Shown one piece after another: positions 33,720 to 42,576 of a stretch of 64,000 bases of DNA. Source of the DNA: JAFDVL01 sp031409955. GTDB taxonomy: Bacteria; Acidobacteriota; Blastocatellia; RBC074. The translations under genes were made by a program, and so were the position numbers. Location: positions 40,301 through 104,300 of the forward strand of contig JANNYF010000365.1 in the NCBI GenBank assembly GCA_031409955.1, written 5' to 3'. How positions within the stretch are numbered: position 1 is the stretch's first letter; each line of letters starts with the position of its first letter. Below the pieces are notes generated by a model. That model saw only the letters and a list, made by a program, of their open reading frames with translations, ran no database searches and was not told the DNA's origin.

Positions 33720-36494
33720 ATGCCCATCAGCCCCGGCACACGCTTTCATCATTACGAAATCCTCGCGCCCCTTGGGGCGGGTGGAATGGGCGAAGTTTAT
33801 TTAGCCGAAGACAGGACGCTGAGCCGCAAAGTCGCGCTCAAGCTGTTGCCAGCCGAGTTCACGCAAGACGCGGCGCGCTTGGGTCGTTTTGCGCAGGAAG
33901 CCCGTGCGGCATCCGCGCTCAACCATCCCAACCTCATCACGATTCACGAGATTGGGCAGCAGGACGGCACGCATTACCTCGTCACCGAATTCATTGAAGG
34001 TGCCACGCTGCGCCAACGCCTCAAGCGCGAACGGCTCAGCTTGCCGACCACGCTGGACATCGCCGCGCAAATCGCCAGCGCACTGACTGCCGCGCACACC
34101 GCAGGCATTATCCACCGCGACATCAAACCGGAAAACGTGATGATTCGCCCGGATGGTTTGGTCAAAGTGTTGGACTTTGGCCTCGCCAAGCTCACCGAAA
34201 TGCGGAATGCGGATTTCGGATTGCGGAATGCGGAAGCAGACACCTTGATTCAAACTCCGCAAGATAATCCGCATTCCGCATTCCCCAATCCGCAATTGAC
34301 CGATCCGGGGACGGTGATGGGGACGGCGAGTTATATGTCGCCCGAACAAGCGCGTGGCAGCGAACAAGATGCGCGCACCGACATTTTCAGTCTCGGCATC
34401 GTGCTCTACGAAATGATCGCAGGCTGTGCGCCGTTCAGTGGCGCAACCGTCAGCGATGTGATTTCCGAGATTCTGAAAACCGAGCCGCGCGCGCTCACCA
34501 ACGTCGCCCCCGACACGCCCGCCGAATTACAACGCATCATCAGCAAAGCGTTGCAGAAAGATCGTGAGCGCCGCTATCAGACGAGCAAAGACTTGCTACT
34601 CGACCTCCAGACTTTGAAGCAAGAGCTTGAACTGGAAGTCCGCTTGAAAGGTCGGGAGGCATCACACGAGGGGGCGCAACCTTTGCCTCCTATCACCACC
34701 GACGAAGGGCAAAAGAATCGCACCACGTCGAGCGCCTCCATCATCTTCTCCGAACTTAAACTGCACAAACGCGGCGTCGCGCTGGCACTGGCGGCATTGT
34801 TTGTGATTGTAGGCGGCGCAGGCTTCTGGCTCTACAAATTCATCAACCAGAAAGCCCCTGCATCCGGTCAAGCTTTGAAGATTACGCGCTTGACCAGCAC
34901 CGGCAAAGCCACGCGCGCGGCGATTTCGCCCGATGGCAAATACGTGGTCTACGCGCAGGATGAAGGCGGGCAACAAAGCCTGTGGGTGACGCAGGTCGCC
35001 GCCTCAAGCAAGGTCCAGATCGTGCCGCCTGCGGAAGCGAACTACGTGGGCATCACGTTCGCACGCGATGGCAACTTCATCTACTACGTCCGCACAGACA
35101 AAGAGAATCCGAACGGCGCGCTCTGGCACTCGCCCGTACTGGGCGGCAATGCACGCAAACTGCTGGTCAATGTCGGCAGTCCGATCACGCTGTCTCCTGA
35201 TGGCAAACAGTTGGCGTTTGTGCGCATTGGTGAGGGAGAATCTGCTTTGATTGTCACCAACGCGGATGGCAGCGAAGAGAAGAAGCTCGCTATGCGCAAG
35301 TCTCCAGATCAATTTAGCCCCAGCGGGCCAGCCTGGTCGCCTGATGGTAAGATCATCGCCTGTGGTAATTGGAAGCGTGCTGGTAGCGTTTACCGGAATG
35401 TCGTTGGTGTGCGTGTTGCTGATGGCGCAGAACAGCCGATTACTTCGCATCGCTGGGAAGGGGGGCTTAGCGCCACGCGAATAGCTTGGCTGGCGGATAA
35501 TAACGGTGTCTTTGCGACCGGAATTGAGCAATCGGGGAGCCTGCATCAAATTTGGTATCTGTCTTTTCCGGGTGACGATGTGCGCAGGGTAACCAATGAT
35601 CTGAATGGTTATTCAGACATCAGTCTGACAGCCGATTCCGGCACGTTAGCCGCAGTAGAGGCTAAGCGGGTTGTCAATCTCTGGGTTGCCCCTAACGGCG
35701 AGGCCAGCCGCGCCCGACAAATCACTTCGGGGGCTGATCGAGAAGATGGAGTGCGTGGACTTGCGTGGACGCCAGACAGCAGAGTTGTCTATCGCTCAAT
35801 TGTAGGTGGTTATGCCAACATCTGGATCATTGAAGCAGATGGCGCCGGGAACAAACAACTCACAACCAATGCTCGTCAAAACCAACACGGTACAGTCTCA
35901 CCTGATGGTCGCTATATTGTCTGGTCCTACAGCCCCACACGCAGTCTCGACATCTGGCGAATGGATGTTGATGGGAGCAATCCGAAGCAGCTAACCAGCA
36001 GTGGCGGGGCAATGACTCCTCAGGTCTCGCCTGATGGGAAGTGGGTGGTTTACACAAAAATAGGTGGTGTTACGACACTATGGAAGATACCGATTGATGG
36101 CGGCGAGCCGGTGCAACTGACTGACAAGACATCTATGTATCAAGTCATCTCTCCAGACGGCAAGCTGATCGCCTGTTATTATTTTGATGAAGTAAGTGGG
36201 AGCTTCAAGATCGCGGTCATTCCCTTTGATGGCGGCGCGCCTCTGAATCTCTTTGATCTTAATCAACAGACTGTTCAGTGGACGCCTGATGGTCGCGCGA
36301 TTGCGTTCATCCGCACCACAAACGGGGTCTCAAACCTTTGGGCGCAACCACTCGCGGGCGGTGAGCCGAAACAACTGACCGAGTTCAAAGACCAGCGCAT
36401 CTTCAACTTTGCGTGGTCACGCGATGGCAAACAACTGGCGTTGTCGCGCGGTGTGGTCAACAGCGATGTCGTGCTGCTCAGCGGGTTCCGCTAA
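33720..36494 (+). CDS. Transmembrane Ser/Thr protein kinase with extracytoplasmic TolB-like propeller
   Basis: A 924-residue PknB-type kinase. Kinase domain about 10-275: GAGGMGEVYLA, Lys41 in VALKLLP, Asp134 in HRDIKPEN, Asp152 in DFGLAK, SYMSPEQARG, DIFSLGIVLYEM. One membrane helix (about 353-372) precedes a propeller with PD40 repeats (AAISPDGKYVVYAQDEGG, TLSPDGKQLAFVR, AWSPDGKIIACG, PQVSPDGKWVVYT), predicted outside the membrane as a ligand or stress sensor. Between DFG and the APE-like motif a heptamer-repeat insertion lengthens the activation segment by about 35 residues. No clear ribosome binding site is seen before ATG 33720; element E1 lies there instead. Confidence 0.92.
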   Translation: MPISPGTRFHHYEILAPLGAGGMGEVYLAEDRTLSRKVALKLLPAEFTQDAARLGRFAQEARAASALNHPNLITIHEIGQQDGTHYLVTEFIEGATLRQRLKRERLSLPTTLDIAAQIASALTAAHTAGIIHRDIKPENVMIRPDGLVKVLDFGLAKLTEMRNADFGLRNAEADTLIQTPQDNPHSAFPNPQLTDPGTVMGTASYMSPEQARGSEQDARTDIFSLGIVLYEMIAGCAPFSGATVSDVISEILKTEPRALTNVAPDTPAELQRIISKALQKDRERRYQTSKDLLLDLQTLKQELELEVRLKGREASHEGAQPLPPITTDEGQKNRTTSSASIIFSELKLHKRGVALALAALFVIVGGAGFWLYKFINQKAPASGQALKITRLTSTGKATRAAISPDGKYVVYAQDEGGQQSLWVTQVAASSKVQIVPPAEANYVGITFARDGNFIYYVRTDKENPNGALWHSPVLGGNARKLLVNVGSPITLSPDGKQLAFVRIGEGESALIVTNADGSEEKKLAMRKSPDQFSPSGPAWSPDGKIIACGNWKRAGSVYRNVVGVRVADGAEQPITSHRWEGGLSATRIAWLADNNGVFATGIEQSGSLHQIWYLSFPGDDVRRVTNDLNGYSDISLTADSGTLAAVEAKRVVNLWVAPNGEASRARQITSGADREDGVRGLAWTPDSRVVYRSIVGGYANIWIIEADGAGNKQLTTNARQNQHGTVSPDGRYIVWSYSPTRSLDIWRMDVDGSNPKQLTSSGGAMTPQVSPDGKWVVYTKIGGVTTLWKIPIDGGEPVQLTDKTSMYQVISPDGKLIACYYFDEVSGSFKIAVIPFDGGAPLNLFDLNQQTVQWTPDGRAIAFIRTTNGVSNLWAQPLAGGEPKQLTEFKDQRIFNFAWSRDGKQLALSRGVVNSDVVLLSGFR
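34202..34295. repeat. Heptameric repeats with inverted arms inside the kinase gene
   Basis: Units GCGGAAT, GCGGATT, TCGGATT, GCGGAAT, GCGGAAG (34202-34236), then complementary units AATCCGC, ATTCCGC, ATTCCCC, AATCCGC (34266-34293). GCGGAATGCGGATT pairs perfectly with AATCCGCATTCCGC. The whole insert stays in frame and encodes RNADFGLRNAE and NPHSAFPNPQ. Confidence 0.85.
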
Positions 36495-36501
36495 GGTTGC
36501 G

Positions 36502-36623
36502 CGAACTGTTAGTTTGCGTCGCGCGGAGGTGAACGCGTGATCGAAGCGAAAAGCAGTACGCCTCCGAAAGGCGGTCCGTTTCTTGTCAGAGGCAAGCGAA
36601 CCAGCCCGCAAACTAACCGTTCG
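36502..36623. repeat. Inverted-repeat element E2 downstream of the kinase gene
   Basis: CGAACTGTTAGTTTGCG (36502-36518) pairs with CGCAAACTAACCGTTCG (36607-36623) with one mismatch. Arms and element size (122 bp) match E1 at 33588-33702, but the interior differs. E1 and E2 bracket the kinase gene. Confidence 0.78.
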
Positions 36624-36719
36624 TCCTATACCCCAGGCTGTCATATCCTGTCCAGTTGGGACGCCAGTCGGAAAATACTGTTCTTGCTCTCTATAGCTTT
36701 TGCCCCAAAGACTTTCTGC

Positions 36720-37643
36720 ATGAACCTGACTCCATTACTTCTGTTAACTCTGTTTTTTAGCGTTGCTGCCGGGCCTGACCAGCTTCCTCAAGCGCCGTCA
36801 CTGCCCACCGCAAAAACCCAAATCGTCCTGCTCGGCACAGGCACGCCGAACGCCGACCCGGATCGCTTTGGCCCGTCCATCGCCATCGTCGTCAACGACA
36901 CGCCCTACATCGTAGACTTCGGCCCCGGCGTCGTGCGACGCGCATCGGCAGCGCAGCGCAAAGGCGTTGCTGGCTTGGCGATGCCGAAACTAGCACGCGC
37001 ATTCGTGACGCATCTGCATTCGGATCACACGACTGGCTACGCAGATTTGATTTTCACGCCCTGGGTGTTGGAGCGCAAAGAGCCGCTGGAAGTTTACGGC
37101 CCGAAAGGCTTGCGCGCGATGACCGATCACATCGTCAAAGCCTACCAACAAGACCTCGACATGCGCCTCTATGGCTCGGAGCCGTCGAACAAAACCGGCC
37201 ACAAAGTGAACGCGTACGAAATCAAACCGGGTGTGATTTACAAAGATCAAAACGTCACGGTCAAAGCCTTCGCGGTCAAGCACGGTTCGTGGAAAGAAGC
37301 ATACGGCTTTCGCTTTGAAACGCCCGACAAGACCATCGTAATTTCGGGCGATTGCGCGCCGAGCCAGAGCGTGATTGATGCGTGCAACGGCTGCGATGTG
37401 TTGCTGCACGAAGTCTATTCGCAAACCGGATTTCTGAAGCGTCCGCCGGAATGGCAAAAGTATCATTCGCAATTTCACACGTCTTCGCGCGAACTCGCAG
37501 AAATTGCGACGAAAGCCAAGCCGGGCTTGCTGATTCTGTATCATCAACTATTCTGGGGGACGACTGAAGAGGACTTGCTCAACGAAATTCGACAAGGGTA
37601 TAAAGGCAAGGTGGTGTCGGGGCGCGATTTGGATATTTACTAA
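36720..37643 (+). CDS. Exported MBL-fold hydrolase (RNase Z-like)
   Basis: A 307-residue metallo-beta-lactamase-fold protein with a short hydrophobic N-terminus (LLLLTLFFSVAAG), likely a signal peptide. Metal motifs: THLHSDHTTGYADL, VISGDCAPS and LYHQLFWG. Overall it resembles the RNase Z/arylsulfatase-like MBL group. Because it appears exported, tRNA processing is unlikely; an arylsulfatase or lactonase-like hydrolysis is possible. ATG 36720 has only a weak ribosome binding site. The longer frame from 36537 would translate element E2 and lacks a signal, so it was rejected. Confidence 0.8.
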   Translation: MNLTPLLLLTLFFSVAAGPDQLPQAPSLPTAKTQIVLLGTGTPNADPDRFGPSIAIVVNDTPYIVDFGPGVVRRASAAQRKGVAGLAMPKLARAFVTHLHSDHTTGYADLIFTPWVLERKEPLEVYGPKGLRAMTDHIVKAYQQDLDMRLYGSEPSNKTGHKVNAYEIKPGVIYKDQNVTVKAFAVKHGSWKEAYGFRFETPDKTIVISGDCAPSQSVIDACNGCDVLLHEVYSQTGFLKRPPEWQKYHSQFHTSSRELAEIATKAKPGLLILYHQLFWGTTEEDLLNEIRQGYKGKVVSGRDLDIY

Positions 37644-37652
37644 TGTCTTCAT

Positions 37653-37962
37653 CCACGAAGCCACACGAAGCGCCACGAAGTTTTTTGACAGGATTGACAA
37701 GATTGACAAGATACGAAGTTGGATAATCGTGCAGGAACCCTGTTCATCTTGTGAATCCTGTCTAAGGATTGGAAATTAAATAACGCGACCAAGTAAACCA
37801 CGGGGGACACGGGGAGAGCAATGCCACCGAGAGTGAGGCAAGGGCTTGTTCGTTGGGCGCTTTTACTTCCGCCCTGTGTCCCCCGTGTTCCCCGTGGTTG
37901 GTACTCTTATTTTATTTTCAATCCTAAGTTCTTCTTCGTGCTCCTTTCGTGTGACTTCGTGG
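37653..37962. repeat. Nested inverted repeats forming a three-arm structure
   Basis: This fills the 363-base gap before the APC permease. Outer arms 37653-37680 (CCACGAAGCCACACGAAG...) and 37934-37962 are complementary over about 28 bases with few mismatches. Inside are two closed hairpins: GACAGGATTGACAAGA (37687-37702) with TCTTGTGAATCCTGTC (37747-37762), and AACCACGGGGGACACGGGG (about 37797-37814) with CCCCGTGTTCCCCGTGGT (37881-37898). Each arm is itself built of short near-tandem units. No gene is seen in it. Confidence 0.75.
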
Positions 37963-38006
37963 AAGAGCAATTCTTCTTAAACTCCAAAAACAAAAGGACT
38001 CACAGG

Positions 38007-39416
38007 ATGGCTGAAGAAAAATCCCAACTCATTCGCGGTCTCACGCTCACCGGCACAACCGCGCTGGTCATCGGCACCGTCATCGGCACAGGCGTGTTTT
38101 TGAAGGCCGCTCCGATGGCGCAGGACGTGCGCACGCCGACGATGGTGTTGCTGGCGTGGGTCGCCGCCGGATTGCTTTCGCTGGCGGGCGCGCTCACGTA
38201 TGCAGAACTCGGCGCGATGTTGCCACACGCGGGAGGTGAGTACGTGTTCCTGCGACATTCATACGGCGAGGCGTCGGCGTTTCTGTTTGGCTGGCAACGC
38301 TTCATCGTGGCGGGCAGCGCGTCCATCGCTGCGCTGGGCGCGGGTTCGGCGATTTTTCTTTCTAAGTTTGTGCCGCTGAATGCGGTGTGGGCAGAGCAAG
38401 TGTTCACGTTGTTTGGGCAAACGATCAACTGGCAATTCGGCGCGAAGCAGGTCGCTGCGATTGCCATCATTCTGATCCTGACGGCGATGAATTGCCTGAC
38501 GGTAGCATTTGGCGGCAAGGTGCAATCTTTGCTGACGGTGCTGAAAATTGCCGGGATCGCGTTTGTCGTGGGCGGCGTGTTTTTCGCGTCGGAAACCGCG
38601 ACGTGGTCGCATCTGGCAACGCCCACAAACACGCCGGAATGGAGCGGCTTTGCCTTGTTCGGCACTGCGATGTTAGCGGCGTTGTGGGGCTATGACGGCT
38701 GGAACAATATGCCGATGGCGGCGGGCGAAGTGCAGAACCCGGGGCGCAACATTCCGCGTGCGTTGATTGGCGGGATGGTGGCGGTGATGATTATTTATTG
38801 CCTGGCGAACCTGGCCTATTTTTACGCGTTGCCGTTTGATGAAGTTGTCACCGCCAATTCCACCAAATACCGCGACGCTTTGCCTGTGGCGGGAAAAGCA
38901 GCGCAAACGTTTTTGGGCGAATACGGCGGCAAACTGATTTCCATCGCGTTTGTGATTTCTGCGATTGGAGCCTTGAACGGCTCGATCTTGTCGAATGCGC
39001 GCGTGCCGTTTGCGATGGCGAAAGACGGGCTGTTCTTTCCCGCGATGGCGCGGTTGAGCGCCGGAACGCGCGTGCCGATTATCGCGCTGGTTGTGCAAGC
39101 GGTTTGGTCGTGCGTGCTGGCATTGTCGGGAACCTACGATCAATTGACAGATTGTTTGTTGTTTGCGTCGTGGATTTTTTACGGCTTGGTGACTTCGGCA
39201 GTGTTTGTGCTGCGGCGCAAAATGCCGGATGCGCCGCGCCCGTACAAAACGTTTGGCTATCCACTGATTCCGCTTGTGTTCGTGCTGGTCGCGGTCTGGC
39301 TCATCTTCAATACGTTGTTCACAAAACCCGTTGAATCCATTTTCGGATTGGTGCTGATCGCGATTGGCTTGCCGCTGTATTTTTATTATCGAATGAAGCG
39401 GAGGGCGGAACAATGA
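38007..39416 (+). CDS. APC-superfamily amino acid permease
   Basis: A 469-residue membrane transporter of about 12 helices. It starts with LTGTTALVIGTVIGTGVFLKAAPMA, the unwound TM1 motif GTVIGTGVF typical of APC/LAT-like transporters, and continues with GALTYAELGAMLPHAGGEYVFLR and ALWGYDGWNNMPMAAGEVQNPGRN. Closest by pattern to the LAT-like group of amino acid exchangers; substrate not predictable. ATG 38007 (MAEEKSQL) follows ACAGG; the longer frame from 37821 translates the repeat region. Its stop overlaps the next start (ATGA). Confidence 0.9.
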   Translation: MAEEKSQLIRGLTLTGTTALVIGTVIGTGVFLKAAPMAQDVRTPTMVLLAWVAAGLLSLAGALTYAELGAMLPHAGGEYVFLRHSYGEASAFLFGWQRFIVAGSASIAALGAGSAIFLSKFVPLNAVWAEQVFTLFGQTINWQFGAKQVAAIAIILILTAMNCLTVAFGGKVQSLLTVLKIAGIAFVVGGVFFASETATWSHLATPTNTPEWSGFALFGTAMLAALWGYDGWNNMPMAAGEVQNPGRNIPRALIGGMVAVMIIYCLANLAYFYALPFDEVVTANSTKYRDALPVAGKAAQTFLGEYGGKLISIAFVISAIGALNGSILSNARVPFAMAKDGLFFPAMARLSAGTRVPIIALVVQAVWSCVLALSGTYDQLTDCLLFASWIFYGLVTSAVFVLRRKMPDAPRPYKTFGYPLIPLVFVLVAVWLIFNTLFTKPVESIFGLVLIAIGLPLYFYYRMKRRAEQ

Positions 39417-41062
39417 GGCAATTGATGCGATTGCTGAGTTTCGTTTTATTCTTGGCAACATCAGTCGTTGCGCAAGACACAGCCAAAGTGGATTCCATCT
39501 TTGCCGCTTATGACAAGCCCGATTCGCCGGGCTGCGCGCTTGGTGTCATCAAAGACGGCAAGCTGATTTACACACGTGGTTACGGGCGCGCGAACCTGGA
39601 ACACGGCATTGCCAATGGCTCGCAGATCGTCTACGACATCGGCTCAACATCGAAGCAATTCGCGGCGGCGAGCATTGTGTTGCTGGCGCAGCAGGGCAAG
39701 CTTTCGCTGGATGACGAGGTGCGCAAATTCATTCCTGAATTGCCTGCCTATCAGAAGCCGCTCACGATTCGTCACATGCTGAATCACACCAGCGGGCTGC
39801 GCGATTACCTGACGTTGTTTAGTTTGGCGGGCATTGATTTTGACAGCACGACGGGCGACAAAGAGGCACTCAACATCATCGTGCGGCAGAAGCAGTTGAA
39901 CTTCATGCCCGGCGACGATTGGTTGTACAGCAACAGCGGTTTCTTTTTGCTTTCGCAAATCGTCAAGCGTGCGAGCGGCAAGACGCTGGCGCAGTTTGCA
40001 AAGGAACAACTCTTCGATCCGCTCGGCATGAAGAATACCCATTTTCACGACCATCACACGATGATTGTGCCGCTGCGCGCGACGGGGTATGCGCCTGCGG
40101 CTGGCGGCTTTCAAATTGCCATGTCGAACTTTGAGCAAACGGGCGACGGCGCGGTCTACACAACGATTGAAGATTTGTTGCTGTGGGATCAAAACTTCTA
40201 TCAGCCCAAAGTTGGCGGACAAGCGATGCTCGATCAATTGCAAACGCGCGGTGTTTTGAATGAGGGCAAGAAGCTGGATTACGCGCTGGGCTTGTTCGTG
40301 GACGAATACAAAGGCTTGCGGCGCGTCAGTCACGGCGGTTCGTGGGCGGGCTATCGTGCGGAGTTGATGCGGTTCCCCGATCAGAAATTCACGGTCGCGT
40401 GTTTGTGCAATTTGGCAACGACGAATCCGACGAATCTCGCCACCAAAGTCGCGGACATTTACCTTGCCAGCGAGTTGAAAGCGAGCGAGGAAAAAATGAT
40501 TGCCGCCAAGCTGGAACCAATCACGCTCACCGAAGCGCAATTGAAAGAGAACGTCGGCTTGTATCGGCTGGCAGTCAGTGGCGAAGTGCGCCGCATCACG
40601 TTGCGCGACGGCGGGCTGCGGATAGATTCTTTTGGGCCAAGCACTGAGCTTGTGCCCGTCGCAGCGAATCGCTTTCGCGCCAATGTGCCGAACGCAACTG
40701 CGGCGGCGGAACTCACTTTCGAGAAATCCGCGCAGGGCAAACTTATCCTCAAGCTGCCGCGCAACAACAAGGTTGATTCATTTGAAAGCGTCGAAGCGTT
40801 TGCGCCCACCGCGAATCAATTGGCAGAATTCGCTGGCAGCTACTACGCCGAAGAACTCGACACAACCTATCGGTTCATCGTGGAAGACAGCAAGTTGACG
40901 TTGATAAATCGCAACGATGAAAAGCGCGCGGTGACACCAACGTTTCGAGACGCATTCACAGGCGGCGCACAACTGGAATTCAGTCGAGACGCGCAAAGCC
41001 GTGTTGATGGTTTTGTCGTTCACGCAGGTCGCATTCGTAATGTGAAATTTGTCAGGAGATAA
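39413..41062 (+). CDS. Exported serine hydrolase, beta-lactamase class C/esterase family
   Basis: A 549-residue protein with a signal peptide (LLSFVLFLATSVVAQ). The penicillin-binding-like domain has SxxK at Ser78-Lys81 (GSTSKQF), YxN as YSNSGF, and HGGSWAGYR as the third motif. A C-terminal domain of about 170 residues (from ITLTEAQLKENVGLYRL) resembles the lipocalin-like DUF3471 extension often attached to such proteins. Probably a peptidase or esterase rather than a resistance enzyme. The ATGA overlap with the permease suggests joint use, for example release and import of an amino compound. Confidence 0.9.
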   Translation: MRQLMRLLSFVLFLATSVVAQDTAKVDSIFAAYDKPDSPGCALGVIKDGKLIYTRGYGRANLEHGIANGSQIVYDIGSTSKQFAAASIVLLAQQGKLSLDDEVRKFIPELPAYQKPLTIRHMLNHTSGLRDYLTLFSLAGIDFDSTTGDKEALNIIVRQKQLNFMPGDDWLYSNSGFFLLSQIVKRASGKTLAQFAKEQLFDPLGMKNTHFHDHHTMIVPLRATGYAPAAGGFQIAMSNFEQTGDGAVYTTIEDLLLWDQNFYQPKVGGQAMLDQLQTRGVLNEGKKLDYALGLFVDEYKGLRRVSHGGSWAGYRAELMRFPDQKFTVACLCNLATTNPTNLATKVADIYLASELKASEEKMIAAKLEPITLTEAQLKENVGLYRLAVSGEVRRITLRDGGLRIDSFGPSTELVPVAANRFRANVPNATAAAELTFEKSAQGKLILKLPRNNKVDSFESVEAFAPTANQLAEFAGSYYAEELDTTYRFIVEDSKLTLINRNDEKRAVTPTFRDAFTGGAQLEFSRDAQSRVDGFVVHAGRIRNVKFVRR

Positions 41063-41067
41063 ACCTT

Positions 41068-42150
41068 ATGCTGAAAAAAACTTTGTTCATTGCACTGCTC
41101 CTTTGCTTTCCATTCATTACCTATGCACAAGACAACAAAGTCGAATCCGGCCAAATCAACGGCGCGAACTTTCGCATTGAAGTGCCTGCGAATTGGAACA
41201 ACGGGTTGGTGATGTATTGTCACGGCTACGCGTTGGCGGGCAGCACGCCGAATCTGGAGGGCGGCAAACCGTTGCGCGATGTGTTTCTGTCACGCGGATT
41301 TGCCGTTGCGCAATCGGCGTACGTCGCGCAAGGCTGGGCGGTGAAAGAAGCTGTCGAAGATACGGAAGCATTGCGTCGCTACTTTGTTTCCAAATATGGG
41401 CAGCCGAAAGAAACGATTGTGCTGGGGCATTCGATGGGCGGCGTGATTACGCTGGCGACGATTGAAAAGTATCCAGAAGTGTACGACGGCGCACTGCCGA
41501 TGTGTGGGCCGCTGAATGTAAGTCTGAACGGGTTGCAGGATCGCATATTCGATATGCTGGTGACGTTTGATTATCTGTTTCCGAATGTTGTTGGCTCGCT
41601 GGCGAATGTGCCGAAGGGCGCACGGCTCGATCAGGCAAAGGTGAAAGCCGCGCTCGAAGCCGCGCCGGATAAGGCTGCGATATTTACCAAACGCTACAGC
41701 ATTACCCTAAACGATGTTCCTGGTACGCTGGCGTTCTGGTACGAAATCAACCGCGAGTTGCAAGTGCGAAGCGGCGGCAATCCATTCGACAATCGCAATA
41801 CATTGTACGATGGCTTTGATGACGACGCGGCAGTCAATCGCGGTGTGAAACGCTATGCCGCCGATGCCAAAGCCCGCGAATATTTGCGGCAACATTACGC
41901 ACCGACGGGACGCATTGCGGATCCCGTACTGACGATGCACACGACGTATGATCCGCTGATTCCGGGGCGTTATGTGAGCGAATACAACGCTATCGCCAAT
42001 GTAGCTGGCACGCAGGATTTGTTCGTCGCCAAATTCGTTGTCGCCAAAGGCCATTGCACCTTCACGCCCGCGCAAACAGGAACGGCGTTTGAGGAATTGC
42101 TGAAATGGGTGCGCGAGAAAAAGAAGCCGGATGTCGGGGAAGTGAAATAG
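41068..42150 (+). CDS. Exported alpha/beta hydrolase
   Basis: A 360-residue protein with a signal peptide (TLFIALLLCFPFITYAQ). The alpha/beta-hydrolase core has VMYCHGYALAG as the oxyanion region, the nucleophile elbow GHSMGG with Ser122, a late acid near MHTTYDPLIPG, and the catalytic His in KGHCTF. The substrate is unknown. It starts 5 bases after the preceding stop, so the permease, serine hydrolase and this gene probably form one operon. Confidence 0.88.
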   Translation: MLKKTLFIALLLCFPFITYAQDNKVESGQINGANFRIEVPANWNNGLVMYCHGYALAGSTPNLEGGKPLRDVFLSRGFAVAQSAYVAQGWAVKEAVEDTEALRRYFVSKYGQPKETIVLGHSMGGVITLATIEKYPEVYDGALPMCGPLNVSLNGLQDRIFDMLVTFDYLFPNVVGSLANVPKGARLDQAKVKAALEAAPDKAAIFTKRYSITLNDVPGTLAFWYEINRELQVRSGGNPFDNRNTLYDGFDDDAAVNRGVKRYAADAKAREYLRQHYAPTGRIADPVLTMHTTYDPLIPGRYVSEYNAIANVAGTQDLFVAKFVVAKGHCTFTPAQTGTAFEELLKWVREKKKPDVGEVK

Positions 42151-42576
42151 ATTGTTCCCCCCAGCCAGCAGTAGTGCGCTGGCCCGTGAATGACATGGTT
42201 TTATACTATTGACCTGCCCCAACGAGAGGTGTAAGGTAAGCACTGTTAGGTTTAATTGCACATCAATCTTGCGGTAAGCGGCAGCCGTGGAAGGCCGTTT
42301 CAAAGTTCCGGTATGTGACCGGCGTAACAAAGGAGGTGCTGCATAGAAACTGACGCACATTTTAATAGCACAATTAAGACGTTCTATGAACGTTTCAACT
42401 GCATCTCTTGATGCAGAAGTTAGCAAATGAGCCTGTCGTAATCATTATCACTGGTAACGACAGGCTCTTACTACGATTGGGCTAACGCTTCTCGCCTGAT
42501 TTCCTTTTCCACGCCGCTCCACTAAAATGAAAACGTTGCGTTCATCGTAAAGAATGGAAATCTGAGCGGAGGCAAT
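42151..42576. other. Structured intergenic region, possible ncRNA or decayed element
   Basis: No plausible protein gene. Hairpins: CCGGT-ATGTG-ACCGG (42308-42322), ACGTTC-TAT-GAACGT (42379-42393), CTGCATC-TCTT-GATGCAG (42399-42416) and a strong 11-bp stem GAGCCTGTCGT/ACGACAGGCTC (42429-42467). The last may end the upstream operon, although it is followed by TTACTAC and not a T-run. The remaining 110 bases before the next gene probably hold its promoter. Confidence 0.45.

Noticed and set aside
36537..36719. N-terminal extension of the exported MBL hydrolase
   Set aside because: Translates repeat element E2 and would bury the signal peptide.
37821..38006. N-terminal extension of the APC permease
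   Set aside because: Translates nested repeats; the family begins at MAEEKSQL with the TM1 motif shortly after.
41707..42426. 239-codon minus-strand frame entering the 42.2 kb intergenic region
   Set aside because: Mostly antisense to the alpha/beta hydrolase; the extension runs through hairpins and has no ribosome binding site.
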